Positions 45,555 through 57,110 of a stretch of 64,000 nucleotides of DNA are shown here, piece after piece (position 1 is the stretch's first letter; every line of letters starts with the position of its first letter). The stretch is from Alentia gelatinosa (taxonomy: Eukaryota > Annelida > Polychaeta > Phyllodocida > Polynoidae), in the NCBI GenBank assembly GCA_950022655.1, contig OX465590.1, positions 41,065,718 through 41,129,717 of the forward strand, given 5' to 3'. Both the position numbers and the translations under genes were made by a program. Below the pieces are notes generated by a model, which saw only the letters and a program-made list of their open reading frames with translations, was not told where the DNA came from and did no database searches.

Positions 45555-46494
45555 GTAAGTCAACTACGCTCTTATTACCTCCCCTTTTATCGCTTTGTGT
45601 GTGTGTGAAATTAAGGGAGCATGCTCAATAGGTTACTGGAGAGAACTAACTTGACCCATAGTTGTCAGGAAAACTGACCCTTTATGGGAAATTCCGTTTG
45701 AGAAACTTATGGATAAATCCGTTTGAGAAACTTATGGATAAGGGAGTTTTATAAAATGAAAGGTTTGACTATCAAACGTTTAGACGAATAAACTAGCGGA
45801 TTTGGAAAAAATAAGTCCAGTATGGCTCTAGGGACAAACCCTAGAGCTCACAATTCTCACATAGACCTCGGCACTTCAACTCAAACTAATAAGTTGACTT
45901 GTAAGACACACACACACAAAGAGGAGAGATACAAACCATCTCTACTCAGACCACACCGAATTGTTAATGCCGCAGCACCTCGCCTGATGAGACCACTTAG
46001 GATCGTCGAAACCACATATCCTACAAACCCCTCCTCTTTTACTCTGTAAAAAATCACAAACAACTTATAAAACAGGCCCCACATAGCCTACACACAGGGG
46101 GTGGCCAGACGCCCACCACCTCACACCCTCCCCTCTCAGCGCACAGTGCACTGACAGGGGCAGCACACAGCCTGGGCCAATCACCCAGCAGGACACGTTT
46201 GTGATTAAACCAAGAACCAATAAAGAGTGAGGTTAGGGACCTAATTAAAATAAGCGGGAAAAATCCGCTGAAAGTGTGTCCCCGAGGTCTATATGTGGTC
46301 GCGAGCTCGACATAAGCACACGTCCTACATACTATGGTTTAGGGGTAGCGTTTGGGTTGCGGTTCCCCTTTCAAAGATGTCAGTTATCCTTTTTTCTGTG
46401 GAAATCCACTTTTTTCATATTCAGTATATATAATTTATTGTCCTTGATAATACACCCCACAGACTTACCCTCATCTACGCCGATAACACTTGTA
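45555..46494 (+). other. Start of the KIF1 intron
   Basis: It includes a short direct repeat GGATAAATCCGTTTGAGAAA-type near 45690-45740 and GC-moderate sequence 45830-46270. A fragment like the CAGGGATGYCAG MITE is at 46374-46450. No exon was found. Confidence 0.5.
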
Positions 46495-46740
46495 TCCAAT
46501 GCCTGTTGAGTATTTAGAAAAAATACCCAATGGGGGATTGTGTCAGAAAAGTTAGCCTATTAGTCAATGTGAAGGGTGAAAAAAATTCAGAAACCTATTC
46601 AAGTTTAGGGTCAGAGCTGGATCCCATCTCGTTTGAATCACTACGTAATTCACGTGGCTTTGCATCAGTTTCCTCTTTAGAGTATATGAGTTGTGGGAAT
46701 GAGTACTCTTCATTTGTATCTCAGCAGAAATCAAATATCC
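46495..46740. repeat. Degraded TATCTCACCC fold-back element
   Basis: AATGCCTGTTGAGTATTTAG, GTTAGCCTATTAGTCAATGT and TTAGGGTCAGAGCTGGATCC follow the order seen at 40589-40880; the tip is decayed (GGCTTTGCATC). Confidence 0.6.
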
Positions 46741-47145
46741 CTGGATAGTCTTTTTTTTTCTCGTTTATGATTAAACTCCTCCTGTGATCTCGGCAGCGTC
46801 TTTTTCTCCGTGACTCACACACAAGATGTTTACCTATTCAGGTTTAATCGGACACTGATTGGCTATTGTCCACCCTCGAGCTCACTGATTGGCTACAGTC
46901 AACGCAGTAGATTCACATTTAAGCCAAGTATTTTAGGAAGCTTTAAAGCAAAGGTTCCTTGTCGGAAGTGTTCAGCGGAGACAAAAAGAAGTCACTTAAC
47001 AGGTGACATTTCCGTCCCGTGTCTTTAATACAAGTGGGGCCCGTTCCTGAAATCATCACCGAGAAATTATCAAAGAAAATGATGACTGTGTTTATCGCAT
47101 TGTCACTGCCTAGAACGGAATGGAGTGCCATGCATACATCACATT

Positions 47146-47311
47146 GAAAAAGGGGCCATCCATACAGTACGTATGCAGAATTTCTGAAATTTTTTTTACC
47201 CCCCCCCCCCTCCAATCTTGTACGCAATATAATACAGAAGGATCATACGCAAAATTTTGACCCCCGCCACCTCCATCCCTCAGTGCGTACATACTTACTG
47301 GGTGGCCCCTA
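47146..47311. mobile_element. GGGGCCATCCATA MITE
   Basis: AAAGGGGCCATCCATACAGTA is imperfectly mirrored by TACTGGGTGGCCCCTAAGG. The interior has a C run and TGTACGCA motifs. Relative of 12776-12919. Confidence 0.75.
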
Positions 47312-47398
47312 AGGGGCCAGGAATATTATTTTTCAGGGCAGGATTTAGATGTTATAGATAAATCTAGCCCTTGCTGAGAGAATTCTCAGGACTGCTTT

Positions 47399-47665
47399 AT
47401 CGGGCACATAGCTATTGTGCTATGAAGACGGCCATCTTGTCCCACGAAACCTTCCAAAACGCCAAGTGGCGGGACCAATTATCAATGGATTTTATCAAAA
47501 ATATTTTTGGGGCTTGCCATGGAGTAATTTTAGTCTCATCTCTATATTATCTATAGATTATAACAACTGGTAAAAGTTTGTACCCCCGACTGCCGTGGCA
47601 GTATCCTGTAATTTTCTGGCAGATGGTGGTTGAACTAGCAATCACTCTGTGCCTAACGGGTCAGG
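47399..47665 (-). repeat. Dispersed copy of the last-PGD-intron repeat
   Basis: GCACATAGCTATTGTGCTAT, GCCAAGTGGCGGGACC, then CTATAGATTATAAC and TACAGGAT-type sequence follow the reverse order of 14755-15170. Confidence 0.72.
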
Positions 47666-47696
47666 AATATCATTGTTCAGGACAGGGTTTTGTTGT

Positions 47697-48080
47697 TATA
47701 GATCATTATCCTACCCCTAATAAAAAACCGCCATAGACTTAACATAGGCAAATTTTATGTGGCAGGCCATGACATAAAGTGTTTTTTATGCCACTACAGT
47801 AATAACATTATTGTCCAATCAGAGAGCAGGATGTTAGCTACTATGAAAAAGGTTCTGTTGGTCGTTGAGTCAATATTTATCTTTTAGTAATACAAAAGCA
47901 GAGACGTAAGGATAAATACGAAACCGAACTCGAGTTAGACTTGTCAGTGTCTATGCCACTCTGGCCAGGTCTGCTCCTCACTACACTCGGCTACGCCTCG
48001 TGTAGTAATACACGACCTACCCATCGTGGCATAAACATTGTCAAGTCTAACTCTCATTCGGTTTCTACTAAATCTAGTCG
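47697..48080. repeat. TATCCTACCC fold-back element
   Basis: TATCCTACCCCTAATAAAAA at the left; palindrome AACCGAACTCGAGTTAGACT against AAGTCTAACTCTCATTCGGT with tip CTCGGCTACGCCTCG. Close to 42634-43045. Confidence 0.78.
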
Positions 48081-48119
48081 TTGCTGAGGGAATTCTCATG
48101 CCTGGTTTATAAAACAGGG

Positions 48120-48240
48120 CCCTGGTGGCGCCCGGCCGGGAGACCGTCCGCCGGCGCCGCGAGCTGACCGTCTCCGGCGCCGCACACGCCGTCAGCCGCC
48201 CCCTCCCCCGGCCGGTCTCAGGACTGGCCGTTATGGCTAA
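48120..48240. other. GC-rich segment in the KIF1 intron
   Basis: CGCCCGGCCGGGAGACCGTC and similar sequence. Very CpG-rich against its surroundings. The reading frame through it has no recognised protein; a regulatory island is possible. Confidence 0.4.
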
Positions 48241-48961
48241 TCCTATGCGAGTCTGTGTGTTATTGATGAGTCAGATTCTGCCGAGCTGCGGGCCGCATAT
48301 CGACCAATCAAGGCACGTCTGAGTGCGGCGTGTTTCAGCCCAGAGCCGCCACTGTATCACAGCTCACATGATCTCATTGGCTAAATGTAATTCATAGGTA
48401 AATAGTTGCAGTCTCCAGCCATAAGATATGCCACAAATGCAATTAATGCCTTTATTTATGTTGCTCTTTCAAGTCTTTGTCATCTGCCAGAATGCTATGT
48501 TACACCAAGAAATATCTATCACAGCCTGGCAATATAGGTATTATATTAATTGTCATAAAATACCTAAGAAGATTGGATGTTAATTTCTATAGGTCATCGC
48601 GATATATTTTTCAATAATTCACTGTGAAAAGAGGAAGGTAACATGTTTTAGTGGTTTTTTACCAAAAACATTCCCGATGTTCAATCTATGACAGGAAACC
48701 TTAGCTATAACACAGGTATATATATATATATGTATACCAACTGAGAGGCCTAAGTCCCAGCTTTCTAACATTTTTTTATTTATAAAATTCGGACGGATAT
48801 TTATGACACAGGAGCCACCTATAACATTCTTATTATTATGTTAGGCGCTTGCTGCAGTGTGGCTGCTAGCCAGAGCCTATCGCCTCGTTCTGGTGTGACC
48901 TACTTGACGGCCATTACAAGATGGCGTGAGTGTGCAAGAGATGAATGCTGCCCGTGTTACA

Positions 48962-49995
48962 GTGTAGCATAATAAGAGAAAACGTAGTTAGTGAGCCCAT
49001 AGCGATTACCATTCGAGGTCTTTTGTCCCATAGAATATTTCCTGATGCCAGAGGTGGAGAGGCAGAGAATAGAATCGCTAGAAGTTCACTCACTATGTTT
49101 GCTATTTGTTATATACCTAAAAAACAAAAACAAAATGGCAGTATATGTAATTGCGGAGTACACTACCGGCACAGGGCACCCAAACATTCCCCACGTCTCA
49201 GTGAGCCCGAACATCATTTATACTGCACTGAGAGTGGCTGTTTCAGCCCAGGGCCGCCATTGACTATAAACCATTTTCCACTGGTTGACTATTCACCACT
49301 GATCTGCAGTCAGGAACCATTGAAGCAAGGAGTTAGCTCAGTGGTTAGAGCACCGGACTTGTAACCCCAAGGTTGTAAGACTTTGTGGGTTCGAGTCCCA
49401 CCCCCAGCAGTGGTAGATTTACTGCTATATCAAAGGCCATCCTTCTCATACCATGTCTATGTGGTGTGGGAAGTAAAAGAACCCTCACCTTGGTAAATTT
49501 GCACGGGTGAGATTTCTACCTGAATTCATCACATAGATTCAATCACCACCCTAGTGGTGTAAAAGAACCTTGAGAAAATCTGGAAAGGACCTATAATGGT
49601 TGACTGGACGTAAAAAATCAAACCAAACAAACAAACAAACAAACATCGAAGCAAGATCAGTGAATGGAAACAGACATGCAGAGAAGTGCTCACTACACCA
49701 CGAATTTCCTTTTTTTCCCATGACCCAACTGACATCCCTGTGTGTAGCATAATAAGAGAAAATGTAGTTAGTGAGCCCGTAGCGATTGCTGTTCGAGGTG
49801 TTTTGTCCCATATCTCGTGGGACAAAAGGCCAAGAATGGAATCGCTACGGGTTCACTCACTATGTTTTTTATTTTCATATACCTAAATTTTTTTTTTTAA
49901 AAACCCCATTTTATACACTTGCAAAGTACACTACGGGCACTCGCGCAAAGTAAAAAACATTCACTACGTCTCAGTGAGCCCGAACATGAGTCATA
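48962..49995. repeat. Direct repeat pair split by a SINE
   Basis: 48962-49210 and 49741-49995 share GTGTAGCATAATAAGAGAAA, GTAGTTAGTGAGCCC, TTTTGTCCCATA, GTTCACTCACTATGTTT and ACGTCTCAGTGAGCCCGAAC. The SINE at 49330-49643 lies between them. Confidence 0.82.
49330..49643 (+). mobile_element. tRNA-Thr-derived SINE, best copy, with target duplication
   Basis: The head GAGTTAGCTCAGTGGTTAGA, anticodon-like TGT in GGACTTGTAACC, and box B GGGTTCGAGTCCCAC point to a tRNA-Thr(TGT) ancestor. The body is shared with 5462 and 9530; the tail GACGTAAAAAATC ends in repeated CAAA. Flanked by CATTGAAGCAAG (49318-49329) and CATCGAAGCAAG (49644-49655), 11 of 12 matching. It depends on a partner LINE not seen here. 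Confidence 0.92.
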
Positions 49996-50384
49996 CTGCA
50001 CCCCTAGCAACGGGTAGTATTTCATAGATGTCCGGCCAAAGGTGTATGATAATAACAAGGCCCGCTCTCAGGCCAAGTTTTAATGACTTTAATGAATAGC
50101 AGTAATGCCTTAATTTAATGAGGTCTCCGAATTGAAATACCGCGATGGAGGAAAACGTTCAAAAGACGGATACGACCAATGAAATGAACAATGTTTTCCT
50201 GTTGGTTTATTCCTGGCATTCTCACTGCAGGGGTTTAGTTGTAGATCATCCTGCCTCTCCAAATGAGGGTGAAGCATTTTTCTTGAGAGATATTGAAATA
50301 ATTACATTGAGGAAATACCTTATATGAATATCTGAATGGCTCTCGTCTTCGGTATTAAGTTTAACAAACATAGGAAATAGCGAT

Positions 50385-50575
50385 TAGTAGAAACTGAACG
50401 AGAGTTAATAATGTGAGTGTTAATAGCACGACGGGCAGGTCGCATATTACTGGGCGAGGCTTTAGCCGAGTGCAGTGAGTAGCCGACCTATATAACCATG
50501 CCGTATATACTCTAACGGTAACACTACTAACTTGAGTTCAGTTTAATATTTATCCTACCCCATCTGCATGACTTT
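50385..50575. repeat. TATCCTACCC fold-back element (reverse)
   Basis: Arms AAACTGAACGAGAGTTAATA and CTAACTTGAGTTCAGTTTA; tip GGGCGAGGCTTTAGCCGAG; ends TTTATCCTACCCC. Confidence 0.7.
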
Positions 50576-50714
50576 CGAATAATATGAAATATATGAACGC
50601 TCATCGATATCCACTTATTATTGTATAATTAGCCATTTTAGTTCCTCCAAGTTGCTCGAGCGCGCTGTAATAATAATCTTAAAAGGGGGCAGTCATTTGA
50701 CGATAGCTGAGAGA

Positions 50715-50975
50715 AGAAGACTAAAGAAGAAACAAACAAGTTTTGGTCAAAGTCGTCATTCTCCACAAGTTTGATGTAAAGCGATATAAACGAAGTGAAG
50801 CCCAGTGAATATCACGTAGCATTCAAACGAGTTTGAGAATGACAACTTTTACTTTAAAAGAATGGATAACACTCAGGATATGGATCATGGAGAACGGACT
50901 GTAATATTCATAGGGGCATGGAGAACGAGTTCCCAAATGTTAAGCCTACGGGACAAAAATACCAGGGGTGAGATT
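50715..50975. repeat. TATCTCACCC fold-back element (reverse)
   Basis: AGTTTTGGTCAAAGTCGTCA pairs with TGACAACTTTTACTTTAAA around GAAGTGAAGCCC; the end module reads ATGTTAAGCCTACGGGACAA and GGGGTGAGATT. Confidence 0.7.
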
Positions 50976-51084
50976 AACATGTTAACCACAGTCGTCTGTA
51001 CAAGAGGTATTTAATATTCCCTCTATAGAACGGTCCGGAGTCCTGAGCCACCACACATAGCCTCGTAACGTCCAGATCGATATT

Positions 51085-51408
51085 TATATAGAACGTCCTG
51101 ACCATGCTGTACAAGCTACAATACGAGATGATAATTTACGGTTCATACGGAACGAGGCGTTTAAACAAACTGTAAATCATCATCTAGTTTTGTGGGTTGT
51201 ACAAGCATGGTTGGACGTTATACATTCACTTTATACCCGAAATCAAGAAAAATCATTAATTTTATTTGGCTTAAGAACTAATAATTTAGTCTACGTATAC
51301 GGAACATGTGTTCCGTATTTTCCCGTATGGAACAATGTTCCATACAGTAGTTTTACGTTATATGTCAAAACGGTGCATATCTACAGTATATACGGCATGG
51401 GTATATAG
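51085..51408. repeat. Fold-back repeat, GTACGGAACGAGGC family, copy 3
   Basis: AGAACGTCCTGACCATGCTG, TACGGAACGAGGCG and GTACAAGCATGGTTGGACGT; ends TATACGGCATGGGTATATAG. Confidence 0.75.
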
Positions 51409-51434
51409 TAATATCGTAACACTGGATGAGGTTT

Positions 51435-51720
51435 AATCTTGTCCACCGTATTCCACGACTGGAGTTTGGCAAAGTGACTTCATGAGGCGAAGCCTAGTGA
51501 AGTCCGGAGCCAAAACTTCAGGAGTGGAATGCAGTGGCCAAGATTAAAACGAATCAGGTTTTGATTTTATCCTACCCTATCTCCTCAAATTTGGAATATT
51601 ACGTGATAACAATGCTGTATGCCACTAGTGGCATATAAAACTCCGTATGCCAGTCAGCGTGGCATACGGAAACCCTATGTTAAGCCTATGGGATTTTATA
51701 TTAGGGGTAGGATAAAACGT
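51435..51720. repeat. TATCCTACCC fold-back element with GCGAAGC tip
   Basis: Arms ACTGGAGTTTGGCAAAGTGA and CTTCAGGAGTGGAATGCAGT-type around TGAGGCGAAGCCTA (GCGAAGC 51487-51493). The end modules are TTTATCCTACCC and AGGGGTAGGATAAA. Confidence 0.82.
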
Positions 51721-51849
51721 GTGACGTGTGTGGCGTACCCGGCCTGATATTCCCCTCCCTTTATACGGGCTCCTGTGTTGGACGTGTGTGTCCTTTAAAT
51801 AACCTGAGATGTTATCGGCAATGGTGCTTTAGAACATCATCCCTCACCC

Positions 51850-51940
51850 GTTACCATGGTGCACCGTCAGCGCTGACGTCACTCTGACATGCGCAGTAAG
51901 GTCAGCGATGACGTCGACAGCGTTCTGGTTCGCGCTATGT
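51850..51940. promoter_or_regulatory. CRE and NRF1-like motif cluster (candidate)
   Basis: TGACGTCA at 51874-51881, CATGCGCAGTA at 51888-51898 and a second ATGACGTCGA near 51909. The clustering is suggestive only; it lies within the KIF1 intron. Confidence 0.3.
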
Positions 51941-53278
51941 GTGTGTACCACCTTACAGCAATGTAGCTCCAGAGATTCCATTATAATGAAAGTAATTTAG
52001 GCATTACACACGTCATTGGACACCAGTACATTATGGAGTAATTAGAAGATACATGACATCAATAATGGGAATAAAATGCAAAAGGCGTTTAATGCACCTT
52101 TGTATCTCCGCCATTTTGTTAATGTTTCATGATATATAGAGACATAGTTAGTGGGACTGAATATAATGGGACTGAATGAAATCTGTTCAAAGGTATTATC
52201 GGAAATAATCACCAAACGACTAATGTAACAAAAGACATTAATAAAGAAATTTTTGAAAAAAGAAAATTGACCAAAATATTGAGGAAAAGATGGAATTGAG
52301 TCACACTGATTTTATTTTTTCTAAAATGTTTATTATTATTGAATTTTGCTCGTAATTTTCTCGGGCAAAGTAAAGTTAGGCTATTTATAACCCAGGTCTG
52401 ACCCTCACTCGCCAAGCAGAATGGTAGCGTGTGTGTTGAGGCCATGTCAAAGGCAGTCTGTGTTGTGAGAGTAAATCGGCCAGGAGATGAGAATATTCGT
52501 GAATAAAACCTTCCGTAGGGAAGAAAATACAACTGGCTGAAGCTTCTGGTGTGGAATGGGATTACCATCGCAGTTAATGTGAATGCAACTTAACCGCTTT
52601 ACATACTCACTAGCTCTGAGCATATGAAGCTTAAAAGAACCTAATCATATGCTAAAGTAGCCATCGTAATGTTTTTCCTGCACACATTCCTCATTTTCAA
52701 TTGGCAGCTGCTGTCAAATGCGAAAATAAAATGGAAAGAAATTAGCAATATGATCATCTGCCTTCGATCTTAGAATACATAACGGAGGAAAATATTGATG
52801 TTTTTATCCACTTCAATGCAAAGCAAAACTGTCATAACTTAGTTGAATATAAAGAAGGGAACTTTGCGAGATTAAAGTCCACTTTTTTTTTTTTTAGAAT
52901 GAGAGCAAGAACAATAGTAGTTTATCTATTTCTGATGTAATACCGAGTTTATCAATTTGAATAAATTTAGTTGTAAGGCTCCACCAGAATTGGCATGTTC
53001 GCTAGCAATTTCATCTTATTGGCAGTAACTGGGATGAAAGCGAATCTTGTGAGAGATGTTAGTGAGTAAAAAACACCAGTCGTGGCAGATCGGCGCGTGT
53101 CCGCCTCCACCAGCCACCCTCAGGGGATGATATTACAAAACAACGTCCCTGAGACAAATAGCATATCCACCAGACACCCTCACGGGATGATATTACTAAA
53201 CAACGGGGTTTTCCCTGAGATGGATAACAAAAAAGAGTATATCCTCCAGATACACTCATTTAGACTGGCTCCAGTCCC
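51941..53278. other. Intron DNA, nothing firm
   Basis: A short imperfect direct repeat near 53100-53215 (CACCCTCA(G/C)GGGATGATATT). No exon was recognised. Confidence 0.5.
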
Positions 53279-54466
53279 TTTATCCTACCCCTAATAAAAA
53301 ACTCCATAGGCTTAACATTGGGTCACTGTATTCGGTCTGGAGTTCAGAAAAATGAAAAATATCGCTCTAGTGGGATACACTTGACAAATGACGTCATTTG
53401 TTAATGTAGAAGTAATTTAGACGGACAGGGTAGGATAAATTCTAAACCAAACTCGAGTTAGTTGTGTTATTGTTCATCGCACTCTGGCAAGATCGCATAT
53501 TACTGCTCTCGGCTTCGCCTTGGCTGGTACCCGCCTGTATCAAGGATAACAGGCAGGTAGTACACGCTGGGCGTAGCTGTGGCAGTGGTTGAATGCTGGT
53601 TTTGGAGTCTATCATAGGAAGTCTTCGACAGACCCAAAACCAGCTCAGTTTTCAAAAGCTAACTGACATCGCACTTGCGGCGATGTGGTTTTCACGAGCA
53701 ATAAATTCTAATGAGATTTAAATCTGATACATTTGCAATAAAATTAAGTTAATATGACTTATGATGCAATGCCCTAGCTAAAATGCTGATCGAAAACGAA
53801 CTTTGCTGACTTTGACAGGTTCTTGAGCGATAATAGGGGCCGCAGGCGCTTGGCAATTAATTATGACAGTGTTTCTTGTTCAGGTATCGACTGTCAGTGG
53901 GTATAATACATTCCAGAACCAAGGCAGGTTCACAAAAATTCAATTCTATATTAGACCTGTTATAATATATTCAGTTACAGTGTACATTTACCATTACATA
54001 TGGTTTCTACTCACACTTTCGAGACAATCGCCATGTTGTTTGTTTCTAATCTGGAGACTTTGGCTCCAATCACTTGAGAAGGCAGTGCATGCAGTCCAGG
54101 AACCGACTGTCAGTATGGTTTGAATACTAAACAACAAAGAAAACATTGTGGCCCATCATTTCCTGACTAGATATATTATTTCAAATCGTTCTCTACATTG
54201 ACAGTATGGTTACGGTTATGGTTTTGCCTTCGAATCTGTCCGACACGCCATCTTGTTTATTTACAGTCTAAATCCGCGCATGCGCTTACCGAGGTTACCA
54301 AAATCTGGCATATCGCATCGATCTGTCCCTGCGGTCATATTCCGCCGAGCCCCCTAGCGGTTGACCCGGGAACCAGCGTAGGCTTCGCCTCGCGCAGTAA
54401 TATGCGATCTTGCCGTCGTGCAATAAACAATAACAAGACTAACTCTTGTTTGGTTTCTCCATATTG
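53279..54466. repeat. TATCCTACCC fold-back element interrupted by an 860-bp insertion
   Basis: Outer parts (53279-53520 and 54381-54466) match 63292-63600 closely: TATCCTACCCCTAATAAAAA, CTCTAGTGGGATACACTTGA, GTAGGATAAATTCTAAACC and TATGCGATCTTGCCGTCGTG. The left arm reaches the GGCTTCGCCT tip, where the insert begins; the tip is repeated after it. Confidence 0.9.
53521..54380. mobile_element. 860-bp insertion with 10-bp target duplication (Mutator-like size)
   Basis: GGCTTCGCCT stands at 53511-53520 and 54381-54390. The insert starts TGGCTGGTACCC and ends GGGAACCAGCGTA, short imperfect inverted ends. A 9-10-bp duplication is typical of Mutator-like elements; no transposase is present. A similar GGCTGGTACCCGCCTGT string is at 34700. 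Confidence 0.82.
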
Positions 54467-54469
54467 TAT

Positions 54470-54715
54470 CCAAGCTCGCTGGCTATGTGGTAGGGGTGTT
54501 CGCCTTGAGTATGGGAAATCAGGGGTTCAAACCCCGGTCGGGTCATACTAAAGACTTGCACAAAAAATGGTACCAACTGACCATTCGGCTTACACCCGCC
54601 ATTAGAATGAGGAGTAGGGGGCTAGGGCCTGAGTGGAAGAACGGCTGTATAGCCGAATTCGGTGATTGTGTACACACAATATCCCCTTAATAAAAATTGC
54701 TTTTAAAAAAAGGTA
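54470..54715 (+). mobile_element. tRNA-like SINE (box B GGTTCAAACCCC)
   Basis: AAGCTCGCTGGCTATGTGGT then GTTCGCCTTGAG resembles the tRNA D and anticodon arms; GGGGTTCAAACCCCGG is a clear box B. The body ends CCTTAATAAAAATTGC, a possible LINE-derived 3' tail. Anticodon pairing is weak, so not a tRNA gene. Confidence 0.7.
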
Positions 54716-55379
54716 ACCCCTCCACCTACCTCACCCCTCCTCGCGGGGATACATTTGATTCTTGGGCCTGTCGGGCGTTAGGGGAAGTTCAAATGTTGTA
54801 TAGTAGTTTTATTTCTTAATAATCAAAGACTCGAGCAAGTCTAACCCTCATTGGATGATATTACAAAACAATATCCTCTATAAAAAAAATAGGACACAGT
54901 AAAAGGCAAATATTACGAATAGAAACTGTGACTGTTAGAAAAATATTCTCCAGTGTACCAGGTCCCTCTTCCTCATGAAGGTTTTCGTGACCTTGACTGA
55001 CCCTGACATGGTTTTGAGGACTCGGCTGCAGGTATGGGATCTAGTAAACAGACTGAACGTTAATGTAGGCTTCACATGACAAGGGGAGCTATTTGGCTGA
55101 GTGACCATATTGAAGGGTTCGCCTATGGGTATTTGACCTTAATCCACGCTAGCTTGAATTGCCTGAGTGCAGTCCATATGCTTCAATGACCAAGTCTTAC
55201 AGCTTCAAGAGCGGTTCCACCTTTGGAAAGAACATGTATGTGTTTGTTATTACTGTTGAATGCGATGGGAATTACAGCAGAATAGATATTATCAATTTAA
55301 GACGTGGCTCGATCTGGTATCCGTTCTTGGTGCGCAGCAACCGCGGAAAAAAAAGAAAAAAAGAAAAAGAAAAAAAGAA

Positions 55380-56075
55380 TAGATATTATCAGGAAAAATA
55401 TGAAATAGTAGCTCACAGACCTACCATTTGGTGTCGGCGAACAAAAATGGGATTTATGTGAGATATTATTTCATAGTAATATTTCCCACCGATGATATTG
55501 CATCTCAGAAGTAATAAGCAGGTGAAATATGAAATAATAGCTCACAGACACGCCATTCTGTGTTGGCGATTTTGGAAATAGCTGCGTTTGACCGCGGAGT
55601 AATTCACAAAGTGAAGCTGAGTGAATTATGTAGCAGTGAGACGAGTTAACATGTAATTTCCAATGGGGGAAACAAGTTACTTTCATCGAGTGGGTTTCTG
55701 ATTTTATCTCACGCCATATAACTTTATTGATTAATGAAATAACTACCCCAATTCGCCATTGAGTATAGAGTACACTACCTTCACGGCCATGGAGTATGAG
55801 TTCCAAAGATAATAGTCCAGCAGAATGGTGCAAAAACTAAGCATGTGACTTCCTTTTTGGATGCGAGCATAAAAATTGGCACTGTCTCGTTGGCAGCCAT
55901 ATTGAATTTGACGGCCATATTGAAATAAATTGAGCTTGGCGCCTACTCTGATTTTGATAAGCACATCAAGTTTTACCATTGTGCCAAATTTCATGCTTGT
56001 ATACCAAAATGAAGTCATCTCGCACGATTCTGATGGACTATAATCCTACGGAGAAAAATACCGTTGTGAGATAAG
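55380..56075. repeat. Repeat block: GAGATATTATTTCATA family and a TATCTCAC fold-back
   Basis: 55459-55580 shares ATAATATTTCCCAC, GTGAAATATG and AATAATAGCTCACA with 56893-57015. 55580-55830 is a decayed fold-back (CCGCGGAGTAATTCACAAAG, GTGGGTTTCTGATTTTATCT, ending ATGGAGTATGAGTTCC). Confidence 0.68.
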
Positions 56076-56201
56076 TCATCACGCCAGACACAGTGTGTGG
56101 GGGTGAGTTCACAGAGGAGAGGAGTTCAGTACCCGGATACCAGAGATACTTACTGTAATTGGCGTGCCGGACTTGGCCTTAACCGATCACTATACTGTAT
56201 A

Positions 56202-56708
56202 CAGTAAAACCCCTCAAAAGCGGACACCCTCCATTCCGGGCCAAATTGTCCGCTTACGCGGGGTGTCCGCTTACGCGGGGTTTTCAAGTTTCCCCCGGGC
56301 TAATATAAAAGTCTTTTATACCGATATGTAGGGGAAACATAGAGGATGGTGGATCTGAAATCCATTTCCCAATATCTTAATTGGATCCGAAGTTATCAAA
56401 CCTTCAGCTACAAAATGTTTTTTCTATGAAAATACTCAAACACACTCATAAAAGCACCGATTGATCTATTTTTGGTAGGGTGTCCGTCCGAAGTGTCCGT
56501 CCGAAGTGTTCCGCTTACACGGGGTTTTAGGCCTTTTCGTACCGAAATAACTGTCCGCTTACGCGGGGTGTCCGCTTACACGAGGTGTCCGCTTACGCTG
56601 GGTTAAATTAAACATTTAATAGAGGGAAAAATTTCCGTTCCGAGCAAAAGTGACCGCTTACACAGGGTGACCGCTTACGCGGGGTGTCCGTTAGGCGGGG
56701 TTCTACTG
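56202..56708. mobile_element. pogo/Tigger-like MITE with subterminal GTCCGCTTACGCGGGGT repeats
   Basis: Ends CAGTAAAACCCC and GGGGTTCTACTG, flanked by TA (56200-56201 and 56709-56710): the terminal motif and TA target typical of the pogo/Tigger branch of Tc1/mariner. About ten copies of (G)TCCGCTTACRCGGGGT lie near the two ends. The 507-bp element has no transposase. Confidence 0.92.
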
Positions 56709-56889
56709 TAGTTAGCCACTGCTGCCAGTGCCTCGCACTCAGCCGAAAAACAAGATCAGTTTTATGTAACGTGACCAAAGTTCTCGCGACAGAACAGCAA
56801 AAGTGTGTTATCAGCCACCTGTTGTTACATGGCCTTGGCAGATGAGAAACTCTCTTGTCATGGAATCGCTCATTTGCAAAATGGCGTAT

Positions 56890-57110
56890 ACGTGAGATAT
56901 TATTACATAATAATATTTCCCACTGATAGCTTTGCGTCTCAGAAACAATAACCAGGTGAAATATGGAATAATAGCTCACACACATACCATTTTGTGTTGG
57001 TGATTCTGGTTTTCGCTGCGTTTCTCGCTTGGTATGTCTCTGGCTTGGTATGTCTCTGGACTTTTTTTGTGTGTGGTACAAGGCTGTGAAAAAGTACAAA
57101 TATCCGTTTG
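56890..57110. repeat. GAGATATTATTACATA repeat, second copy
   Basis: Diverged copy of 55459-55580 with the same motif order; TGGTATGTCTCTGG is duplicated at 57029-57060. Confidence 0.65.

Noticed and set aside
48125..48322. Arg/Pro-rich 65-codon frame in the GC-rich KIF1 intron segment
   Set aside because: High GC removes stops; no family resemblance, and flanks are not exon-like.
54473..54548. tRNA-like sequences at 54473 and 34836 as real tRNA genes
   Set aside because: Good box B but weak stems and no 3' acceptor pairing; better explained as SINE heads.
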